Positions 9,375 to 18,857 of a stretch of DNA of 64,000 nucleotides are shown in pieces; positions within the stretch are counted from its first letter, which is position 1; each line of letters opens with the position of its first letter. The translations under genes were made by a program, and so were the position numbers. The stretch is from Pterobdella sp. o SKG-2022. Lineage: Eukaryota; Annelida; Clitellata; Hirudinida; Piscicolidae. The notes under the pieces were generated by a model, which saw only the letters and a program-made list of their open reading frames with translations, did not search any database and was not told where the DNA came from. The stretch covers positions 8,773,700 to 8,837,699 of the forward strand of contig OZ038326.1 in assembly GCA_964035795.1 (NCBI GenBank). Direction: 5' to 3'.

Positions 9375-12095
9375 TGTCGAGAAGTTAGAAACTAGCAATT
9401 GCTACTGTCCCCAAAGCAGACAAACTCGTCATTCTTAGTGATTTCAACGCTAGGGTTGGCACCGATTACACATCATGGGCAGAAGTTTTGGGAAAAAATG
9501 GAGTAGTCAAATGCAACAGCAATGGTTCATTGCTACTGGAATTTTGCGCTGCTCATGAGCTACTAATCCCCAACACAATCTTTCGCTTACCCAACCGTAA
9601 CAAGACGACTTGGATGCATCCTCGCTTCAAGCACTGGTACTTGCTGGACTACGTCATCGCCAGACAAAGAGACAAGAAAAGAGTCTTGTGTGGAGCAGAG
9701 TGTTGGACAGACCATCGATTGTTGATCTCAAAGCTGAACATCAGGACTAAGCCGCACAGACGACCGCAGAGAAAAAGGCTCCAAAACGCCTGGATGTCTC
9801 CAAGCTAAATAGAAATCACATCAAACAGGCATTGACTGAGAAGCTTGACAGCAAGCTGCAACAGCAGAGCTTTGACTCAAATGATGCTGAGTCTAACTGG
9901 GTGACTTTCAGAGATATTGTCTATGCTGCAGCCTTAGAAGTAGTGGGTACCATAAAAGAAAGCACGAGCTGGTTTGATGAAAATAATAAACGCATTCAGT
10001 TCTTGATGGATGAGAAACACCGTCTTTATAGAGCACACATCAACGACCCGTCATCTACAGCGAAGAAAACTGCATTCTGCAACATCAGGAGAAGTATACA
10101 GCTAGAGTTGCGTCAAATGCAGGACAAATGGCTCAGCGAGAAAGCCGACGAGATACAATGTTTGCTGATCACAATTACTTAAAGTACTCTTACAGTGCAC
10201 TCAAGACTGTCTACAGACCCACTTCACCTGGATCGTCTCCTCTTTTCAGCTCAGATGGGAACGTACTGATCACAGACAAGAAGAAAGTTTTTGAACGCTG
10301 GGCAGAGCACTTCAATTGTGTTTTCAACCATCCTTCCACCATTAACGAGAGAGCGATCGCAAGACTGCTTCAAGTTCCAATCAAACACTCTCTTGCCGAC
10401 GTTCCTAAAGTAGAAAAAGCAGTGATGTGGCTGTCAAGTAGAAAGGCACCTGGTTCTGACTCGATCTTCGCGTAAATCTACGCCTCTGGTGGCCCAATCA
10501 AGATCAGGAAGTTGCCTGAGCTATTCAAGTGTATGTGGAACCAAGAGTTATTTTTCCGCAAAAACTGAAAGATGCTTTTATAGTCCACCTATACAAGCGC
10601 AAAAGAAATTGTCAGACATGCGACAACCATCGTAGCATCTCGATACTTTTTATTGCCAGAAAGATCTTGGCTAGAGTTCTGCTGAACCGCTTGATTGACC
10701 ACCCAGAAGACGGCCTACTGCCTGAAAATCAGTGCACGTTCATACCAGCGCGCAGCACAGTGGACATGATCTTTGCAGCACGTCAGACAAAGGGTCAAAA
10801 GCAGAACGTTAGCCTTTACACCAGTTTTGTGGACCTGTCGAAGGCTTTCGATACTGTCTGCAGAAAAGAACTCTAAGATCATGACCAAGTTCGGCTGCTC
10901 TGCTAAGTTCATTACTATGGCCATACAGTTCCATGACGGCATGCAAGCCAGCGTGCAGGATGATGGGGTGTACTCAGAGCCGTTTCCAGACACAAGTGGC
11001 GTAAAACAGTGCTGCGTGCTTGTTCCAACCCTCTTCAGTATGATGTTTTCAGCCATGCTGACTGACGCTTTTCGCTTTGTTGACATCAAACTCGAACTCA
11101 GATTCAGAGCTGATGAGAACTGTTCAACTGAGTAGGTTTCAGGCAAAAACAAAAGTTCAGAAAAACCTTGACTTTAACTTTCTTTTCGCTTACGACTGCA
11201 CATTGAATGCTGGCTCACAGTAGAAAAGCTTTAACCGGTTCGCCAAAGCCTGTGACGACTGGTCTGACAATAAGACCAAAGCGATGTACCAACCGGCCCT
11301 TAAAGCTTCCTACAAAGACCCAGTTATCACGGCCAACGGTGAGAAGCTTACAGTGGCAGAAAGGTTCTTTCATTTTAGCAACACACTGTCACGTTCTGTC
11401 AGTAGCGATGAAGAGGTCTTCTACAAAATCGCCAGCTCTGTTTTTGGCAGACTTGGAGAGATGGTGTGGGAGAGATGAGAGATCAGCTTTTTGACCAAGC
11501 TGAAGGTGTACCGTGCAGTCATTTTTCCTACACTATTATACACTTGCGAAAATTGGACTGTGCATAGTCGTCAAGCCAGGCAGCTGAACTCTTTCCTCAT
11601 GCGATTCCTTCGAAAATTGCTTCACATCAAATATAGGGCAAAGTGCTCGCCACAGAAGTACTTCGAAGAGCTAACTTGGAAAGCATTCATGCGTTTCTTG
11701 AGCGACCCACCTCAGATGGGCACTTACTCAGAATGCTCAACGAACGTCTGCTTTTCGGTAAGCTAATTGGAAAAAAGCGCTCTTTTTGAGGTCAAAGAAA
11801 GCGATATAAGGACATACTAAAGACTCCTTTGAAACATTGCAGCATTAATTCTGACACCTGGGAAGAAACAGCCCGAGACCGGCTTACCTGGCGAAACACT
11901 GTTTCCACTGGTGTGTCGAGCTTCGAAACGAGGCGTGTGGAAGAGCAGAAGCAAAAACGCCAGCATTGCAACATAAAAGCAAATACTGGTTCTCAGTTTG
12001 ATGCTACTTGAGTGTATCTCTGTGCACACTGTACAAGGCAATTCGGTGCGAGGATTGGCTTGACCAACCATCTTCGCACCCACAGAACCTAGAAA
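9375..12095 (+). mobile_element. 5'-truncated LINE with C-terminal C2H2 finger
   Basis: It starts inside the endonuclease (LVILSDFNARVGTDY near 9430; TTWMHPRFKHWYLLDYVIAR; CWTDHRLLISKLNI). The linker is at 9832-10182 and RT at 10128-11135 (KAPGSDSIFA, NHRSISILFIARKILARVL, FVDLSKAFDTV). FADDC reads FAYDC near 11185, a lost catalytic Asp. The C-terminal part at 11207-11800 carries LYTCENWTV. After several frame changes it ends with a clean finger at 12021-12089 (CAHCTRQFGARIGLTNHLRTH) followed by three codons to a TAG. Related copies lie at 30344-33790 and 44870-47490. Confidence 0.8.
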
Positions 12096-12636
12096 TAGAA
12101 GTTGTGGTCGTTTTGGGCCGTGGTTCAAATTGTGTTGAACAAAATAAAGAAATAAATTTTTAGAAAACACATTGAATCAAAAATTTTTGAAAGTTATGTG
12201 CAAAACTACAAGATTTGTTCGTTAAAATGCATTAAAATGTATATCGGCTTGATATGAAGAAGAAAATAACATAATGCACTTATAAAAAACGTCACTACCA
12301 CACGTGTCACAAATTACCACATTCGTCACATTACCATATGTGTCACATATCCAGATGTCACACATTACCCCATGTGCCACACGTGCCACACGCCACAATT
12401 TTCAAACATTAAAAAATAAAAATCTGTTTTTTCACATATTCAAATATTGCAACAAAAAACAAGGAATATGATTCTGGGCTGTTTGCAAGTTGTTTCTAAT
12501 TAAAACTTTCTGCTTTTTGGAGCACAACAAGCATTAAAATTAGTATAATTTAAATGATGACATGGTACAATTAGTAGCACTCATAATTGTTGGTAAATAC
12601 TAAGTAAATGATGATAATGATGAGCATTCTGGCCAT
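12096..12636. repeat. Spacer with short CACATGTG/CACGTG-rich direct repeats
   Basis: Between the LINE end and the last RSPH3 exon. From about 12290 to 12400 a roughly 18-20-bp unit around TGTCACACATTACC recurs imperfectly about six times, several units holding CACGTG or CATATGTG. The remainder is AT-rich. No gene is seen. It is the 3' flank of RSPH3. Confidence 0.5.
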
Positions 12637-15600
12637 TCAAGCAGCGTCTTCCTTCATTTTATTCAGAAAAAAAATTTCTCTGTTTACCAAAACTTCTCTG
12701 ACCATTTTTTCAACAAGCATCCTAGCGAGCACTTCCTGCCTCAGTCTCTTGCTCACCCCTCTCATTAAATCCTCCATCAAGTCATGCTCCACTTCTGTGC
12801 CACATTATTTAAAACTTTATAGATCATATTTTTAGGTTCTAATGTAAAGGGAATTAAGCAAAAAATAAATACTTAATTGGTTGAAAAGAACATAGTCAAT
12901 ATTCATTCACCAAAATGTGCGTTATTCTGGGTCATGATCAGCATTCAGCATTTTTATGGTTTTGACAGGTAAGTTATTTGGTCATTTCCAACATTCCATG
13001 GTATCGATGTTATCTACAGACATTCACTCAACTTCAAACTGATTATTTCTGTTAGCCTCCTTTGATGGAACCAAACCTTCCCTGCTCAGCCACTCTTCTA
13101 GCGTCGTTTACAGCTTTCTTAGCAACTTTCTCAATCCGTGGATATTCATTCTTAATACCACCATTCAACCAACATTTCCAAGCTGTGTGCTTTTCATTAA
13201 TGACGGCAACCATAGTATTTTTCCACCACCATGGGACTCTGTGTCTGAGCGGTCCTTTTGTCCGGCCACAAAGATTATCAGCATTAATGCTGTTGCACAA
13301 CCTCTTCCTTTTGCACCACTTTTACATTCTTTACCAAATTTCTGTTCTTTGATTCAACCATAAATTTTACCTCGGTTTTAAATGTAGCCATCTTAAATTT
13401 AAAGAAAAATTTATATACCCTTACCGAGCAGGTTATACTTTTAAAAATGAGTTGATTTATCATTTGAATTACCACCATACAGTTTTAGAAAAAGTGTGAG
13501 GTAGACTAATACACAAGTTGTAGCAACGCTGGTTACACCATGCGGAATATTGAAGTACGAGAAAATATTCTTGAGAACGTGGAAACAAGAGCGTGGAGCC
13601 AAGCATGTTCATCGGAAGGTACTCAAAAAAGATAGATTTGTCGACCGTGAGTTAAAGAATGTTGCAGTTTAGTTTTCAAGTTTCGAAATTATATAATTTC
13701 AATTTTTTTTTAATTTCATCTAACGCACCCATTTCGACGGGATCAGTGAAGAATCCGTGTGTGGTGAGAGAGGCTATCACTTGGGGAACCAAGTCAGCCA
13801 AAAACCCTTCTGAAAACGCCTTTGCTGCCACCTTACGAGGGTGGTAACAGACTAATTTAAAAAAATTTTTAACAGTATTGAATAATAAACAACGCAAAAA
13901 TCTAAATCCAGACAGGCCATCCCATCTGCAACTAGACAGACTTTTTCATCTTTAAACAGACAAACCCCACCATTCGTAACAGAAAGACCATTTTATTTGC
14001 AAACAGACAGACCCACCCATTTGCAAACAGACAGACAATTCCAGCTGCAAATAGACAAACCACTCTATTCGGAACAGAAAGACCATCTCATAAGCAAGCA
14101 GACAAACCAACCCATCTGCATCCAGACAGACTATTCCATTTTGAACCAAACAGACTATCACACCTGCAACCAGACAAGTTTTCCTATCTACAATCAAACT
14201 GACCATTCCATCTGCAACCAAGCATACCAAAGCAGTTGGAACTGGACCAACCATCCTAGTTGGAACCAGACAGATCTTCTCATTTGCGCTTACATAAACC
14301 ATTTTATCTGTAACCAGACAGACTATCTTGTCTGCAACCAGATAGAGCAACCCATCTCCAACCAGACAAATCATTCCATTTGCAACCAAACATACTACCT
14401 CATTCAGAAACCAGACAGTTTTTCCCAGCTGCAATCAGACAAACTATTTCAGTCGGAACCAGACCGACACTTCCGTTCGAAACCAGACAGACTATCTTGT
14501 CTGCAACCAGATAGAGCAACCCATCTCCAACCAGACAAATCATTCCATCTGCAACCAAACATACTATCTCATTCAGAAACCAGACAGTTTTTCCCAGCTG
14601 CAGACAAACTATTCCAGTCGGAACCAGACCGACACTTCCGTTCGAAACCAGACAGTATTTCTTTTTCAACCAGAAAGACCATTATAGCTGCAACAAGACA
14701 TACTATTTCATTAGGAACCAAACAGACTATCACATCTGCAACCTGACAGATTGTCTCATCTGCAACCAAGCATAATATTCCTTTCATAATTAGACATACC
14801 ATTCCATTCAGAACCAGACAGACTATCCACTTTACAACGAAACAGATCATCCCATCTGCAACCAGACATACCATCCCATCTGCAACTAGACAGGCCATAC
14901 CCTGAGCCAGACAGACCATTTCATCTGCAACCAGACAGATCATGCCATTTGCAACCATACAGACCATCCCATTGCAGATGCTTTTTGACATAAGATCACA
15001 CAAAGGATAAGTTCAAGTCAAGTTTCCATGTAAAATTGTGTCAGTAATTAGTTGGAATCTAACTACTAATAGCTCCTTATGAGTTCGCCACGTGTTTTTT
15101 AGAGTACAATTGTTACATCACCTTTTGAGCAGTTTCTTTGTGCTTCATTAAAACCTCTTGCTGTTGTTTCATACGCTCGATCTGCAAAACGTTTTAAACG
15201 TCTGATTCTATATGTATTTACTTGGGCCAAAGTAAAATGACAAAGTTTTAAACATTGTTAGTTTTTATCATTATGTACGAAGCTGCTAACAGTGTAACAT
15301 TTCCAAGAATTTGAGTCACCATGGACATTTTCTACTCGTACTGATTCCATATTTTAAAAAATATTAATAAAATTTTTGAACTATTTGAATGCTTATTTAA
15401 ACTGCTTTATAAAACTCAAAAACTATACATCTTATCCTGCTTCCACTAACCTTCTCTTTCTTTCTTCTTTTTTCTTCTTCTTCCAATCTTTGTTCTTCTT
15501 GTAATTCTACAGCTCTAGCTTCTTCGAACATTTTTTGTCTTTCTTTCAAACTGGCCAGTTCTTCTTCTTGCATGACTTCAAGCAACGATTGTTCCAGTAC

Positions 15601-17576
15601 TTTTCCTACCAATACTTCCACTATTGGCTTGCTCTCCACATCAAAGTTGAAAAGCTGATTATCAAGTGAGTATTTCATTTATTATTTATGACGTGCTCAT
15701 TTTTTAAAAATCAAATTCATTGATTTTTCATAAACTCACGTCTCCTTCAAAGATCTGAGTCTCCTGGTCAACTCCTGTCTTCGATGCAATGAAAAGTGGA
15801 GTGGCAGCCCTCTCGAGAAAGCAGTCAGTCTGACAACTCTGGTCCTGCTCTTGAACCACATCTGCCAGCTCTTCTAAATACATTTCCGTCTGCATCTGCA
15901 TGTGCTGTCTGCCTTCAACGGCTTCTGGAGTGCCACTCTTGTAAGCTACTCCAGGTTTCATGTCACTTTTTTTGTTTTTAGACAAAGTGCTTGCTTGTTT
16001 CATTGGCTTGAACTTGTTTTCCATAAAACTTGAATACGAGCTCTGAGTACAGTTTTAAATTATTGCAACAGATTTTCTTGAAATTTCAAACCATTACTAT
16101 AGATATAAAAGGTATTTAATTTTTAATATGCTTGAAATTTCAAACAATTGATTTGAAAAAATAATTAATAAGTCAAATGTGTATTTATTGAGTATAAAAG
16201 TGAAAGATTTATTTTCAAAAAATGTACAAATTTTTTCCTTTTCACGATTAAGAATGTTGAATAAGATAGAAACTATCTGTAGAAAATGATCTCACTAGCA
16301 TGGGCGTCTTGTAGGGATCTGAATTTAAAATGCTCTCTTCATTTTTCAGACTGGGGTGTTTAAGTCATTCACTTTCTATTTGATTTATTTGAAAGTTTTT
16401 CAATATAAAACTTATTTTGGTCTACGTATAAACTATATTTTTATACTATTTTGTTTTACCATGATTTTAAACTTTGAGTAGTGCCAGCCCGTCTACGAGA
16501 GAGCTTCGTTAATCTATATAGGATTTGAGAGGCTTGGAAGAAAAATTATAGAAAAAGATTTCGAGCAAAGAAAAAATAATTTGATAAAAAAGAACGTAAT
16601 TAAAAAACAAAAGATCCAGTATGAATAAGTAGAGATGATGGGAGAAGATTTGAGACTAGGAAGATCAGGGAACACAATTAATACAATAAAATATAAAAGA
16701 AAGTCAAAGTGAAGTGCAGCATAAAGCAAAAAGCTCATAATTTGAATCTGTTTATATGAAAAAGCAAATGAAAAGAAGACATGAGCCCAAAAGAACTAGC
16801 AGTTATAAAGGCAAAGCTTCTGATTATAAAATAAACTTTTTGAAAATCTTAATTAACTCTTAATTAGAGTAATTAACTTTTCCTTAGATGTTTTGTATCC
16901 AGTCAAATAGTCTTTTTTTCCAAGGTTTAATCTGTAAAGAATGACTCACCAAAGATTGGCCAATGAATGATGACTCACCAAGATTGACCAATGAATGATG
17001 ACTCACCAAAGATTGGCCAATGAATGATGACTCACCAAAGATTGACCAATGAATGATGACTCACCAAAGATTGGCCAATGAATGATGACTCACCAAGATT
17101 GACCAATGAAGGATGACTCACCAAAGATTGGTCAATGAATGATGACTCACCAAAGATTGGCCAATAAATGATGACTCACCAAAGATTGGCCAATGAGTGA
17201 TGAGTCACCAAAGATTGGCCAATGAATGATGACTCACCAAAGATTGGTCAATGAGTGATGTCACCAAAGATTGGCCAATGAGTGATGTCACCAAAGATTG
17301 GCCAATGAATGATGACTCACTAAAGATTGACCAATGAATGATGACTCACCAAAGATTGGTCAATGAATGATGAGTCACCAAAGATTGGCCAATGAGTGAT
17401 GTCACCAAAGATTGGCCAATGAGTGATTTCACCAAAGATGGGTAAATGATTACTTACAAAAACTTGTTGTCGATGGAAACGTGTGTGTACTTCTTGTGTT
17501 GCACGGGTTTGGGCCTGCTTGAATAAACGAAAGGCCCTGTCGGCTTGTAGAACCGAGTCATCGCCAGAGAAGCCAT
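12637..17576 (-). CDS. RSPH3: Radial spoke head protein 3 (RSPH3), six exons, about 310 aa
   Basis: RSPH3 is an A-kinase-anchoring stalk protein of the axonemal radial spoke in motile cilia and flagella. Exons on the minus strand: 17576-17458, 16028-15740, 15654-15451, 15181-15122, 13831-13729 and 12794-12637. All introns are GT-AG, all phases agree, and they sum to 933 nt (310 codons plus stop). Exon 1 holds MASLAMTRFYKPTGPFVYSS. Exon 2 holds GTPEAVEGRQHMQMQTEMYL and SCQTDCFLERAATPLF. Exon 3 holds ESKPIVEVLVGKVLEQSLLE and a charged helix. Exons 4-5 hold HKETAQK-VAAKAFSEGFLADL and HGFFTDPVEM. Exon 6 ends VLVNREIFFLNKMKEDAA. These blocks follow family order. The region normally lying between exon 1 and the VEGR block looks short, so a small exon in intron 1 may be missed. 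Introns 1 and 4 are filled by minisatellites and intron 5 holds a LINE scrap. Confidence 0.92.
12960..13330 (-). mobile_element. LINE linker fragment in RSPH3 intron 5
   Basis: The minus-strand frame 13300-13052 reads RHRVPWWWKNTMVAVINEK and VAKKAVNDARRVAEQ, the endonuclease-RT linker typical of RTE-like LINEs (a PWW motif followed by a basic helix). No RT or endonuclease block remains, so it is a short, old fragment. Confidence 0.55.
13905..14985. repeat. 24-bp-type minisatellite in RSPH3 intron 4, with a 169-bp higher-order repeat
   Basis: Units of roughly 22-25 bp around CATCTGCAACCAGACAGAC repeat for about 1.1 kb between RSPH3 exons 5 and 4. A higher-order copy is visible: ACTATCTTGTCTGCAACC starts at 14322 and again at 14491 (period 169) with near-identical sequence between, and part of a third copy lies from about 14570 to 14660. 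Units often keep frame, giving long NQTD-rich or CLVADGM-rich open frames on the two strands. These are intronic and not proteins. Confidence 0.92.
16029..16940. other. RSPH3 intron 1, unique part
   Basis: AT-rich intron sequence. I looked for the conserved N-terminal RSPH3 block on the minus strand and did not find it. The minus open frame at 16514-16738 is low-complexity and hydrophobic and is not supported as a gene. Confidence 0.5.
16941..17447. repeat. 29-bp minisatellite in RSPH3 intron 1, abutting the exon 1 donor
   Basis: About 18 units of ATGATGACTCACCAAAG followed by ATTGGCCAATGA (29 bp, with 24-28-bp variants) end within 10 bp of the exon 1 splice donor (GTAAGT at 17457-17452). 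Most units contain TGACTCA (or TGAGTCA), an AP-1-type site, and ATTGG(C/T)CAAT, a palindromic CCAAT box. Confidence 0.92.
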
Positions 17577-17829
17577 TTTAATTTATTTGTTTTAAACTTT
17601 ATCGCATTCAAAATTATTATATGTTTTTTATTTCTTAGTGAATATATGTAGAAAGGTTTGAATGTTGCTTAGCAACTTACATTGAACAGGTGGTATTTGT
17701 ATTGTGTTTACTCAATAATTTTCTGAAATTTTTTTTTCAACTTTTATTTGAACATATTTTTTCAAATAAAACAGAAAAAATTGATTTATTTAAGAAATTT
17801 TTTCTTAACTTACTGCAAGTTTACGTTCA

Positions 17830-18300
17830 CTATAAAAAGCATAAGGTTTATTTCACTGACCAATAGGATTGAAGTAGAAAAGACCAATCATAGGTAAGAT
17901 TAATTCATTTTAAAAAAGACACGAAGCTTTTTGTAAAACTAGTTTACATTATCAAATTTACTTGATAATGTAAACTTTTTTTTTCTGAAATAAATACTTT
18001 TTGTTTGTTCACCTTACTTGTTGATTTAGGCTATTATACTTCACCAATCAAAGGGTTTGTCAAAATTCAAAAAATACAGTGTGTTATAATGTTATGAGGT
18101 TATGTGTTATAATTTTGTTATGTGTTATAATTTTTTTTATGTGCTCTTATGTGTTATTGTGTTTTCAAGTCTTATAGTGTTGTTAAGTGTTATGGTATCT
18201 AATAAATGTTAGAGAGGTTTTTTTAAAAATTGTATAATTGATGCTTTCCGCTTCAATCCTATTGGTTAGTGAAATAAAACATCATGCTTTTTTTAGTAAG
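17830..18300. repeat. Inverted-repeat element upstream of RSPH3
   Basis: AAGGTTTATTTCACTGACC and the following AATAGGATTGAAG (about 17840-17876) recur in reverse complement at about 18250-18290 (CTTCAATCCTATTGGTTAG, then TGAAATAAAACATCATGC), giving roughly 40-bp terminal inverted repeats about 470 bp apart. Inside is a smaller perfect hairpin at about 17941-17976 (AGTTTACATTATCAA / TTGATAATGTAAACT) whose flank ACGAAGCTTTTTG resembles the arm of the palindromic family at 2786-2957. From 18070 to 18200 there is a run of TGTTATAAT-like direct repeats. No coding potential. Confidence 0.6.
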
Positions 18301-18322
18301 CATAAAGAGAAGGGGATATAGT

Positions 18323-18368
18323 AGGGGAATTTTGAAATTTTCTAATTGGTTAAGTATTCCTATAAGCA
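18323..18368. repeat. 46-bp sequence shared with the CDCA7 upstream region
   Basis: AATTTTGAAATTTTCTAATT and the following GGTTAAGTATTCCTATAAGC match 54553-54598 (TATTTTGAAATTTTTTGATT, then GGTTAAGTATTTCTATAAGC) at about nine bases in ten. Here it lies about 750 bp upstream of the RSPH3 start, and there about 85-130 bp upstream of the CDCA7 start. It contains an ATTGG (CCAAT) box. Confidence 0.5.
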
Positions 18369-18500
18369 TGCATTATGGTAGGCGGTAGGGAGCCACTGAA
18401 CAACATGTTTTACAAAGAATGAATAACACAAAAAAACAAAAAACGAATATTATTATAGTGGCATGAAACTGATAAAGTCTTCAAGACCACTTTAGTATAT

Positions 18501-18700
18501 NNNNNNNNNNNNNNNNNNNNNNNNNNNNNNNNNNNNNNNNNNNNNNNNNNNNNNNNNNNNNNNNNNNNNNNNNNNNNNNNNNNNNNNNNNNNNNNNNNNN
18601 NNNNNNNNNNNNNNNNNNNNNNNNNNNNNNNNNNNNNNNNNNNNNNNNNNNNNNNNNNNNNNNNNNNNNNNNNNNNNNNNNNNNNNNNNNNNNNNNNNNN
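18501..18700. other. Assembly gap (200 N)
   Basis: 200 consecutive N, probably a placeholder of arbitrary length. The open frame called across it is meaningless. Confidence 0.99.
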
Positions 18701-18857
18701 ATAGAGCCAGTTTTAATACAGTAGATTTTCATTCTTTCCAGCCCCTCACGCTTTATCCTTCAATCCCCACATACCCAGTCATTCCTTTCATTTACCCCTT
18801 CTTTCTTCCCACTAATTTGATTTTCTAAAAAAAAAAAATTCTTGAGAGGAAAAAATT

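Noticed and set aside
13052..13300. A further RSPH3 exon
   Set aside because: The PWW and basic-helix pattern is LINE linker, and exons 5 and 6 already join in phase across it.
13997..15003. Long NQTD-rich (+) and CLVADGM-rich (-) open frames as a repeat protein
   Set aside because: They coincide with a 24-bp minisatellite inside RSPH3 intron 4, are open on both strands, and have no start, splice or domain support.
16941..17447. CRISPR-like array
   Set aside because: The regular 29-bp repeats have no unique spacers and lie in a eukaryotic intron; this is a simple tandem minisatellite.
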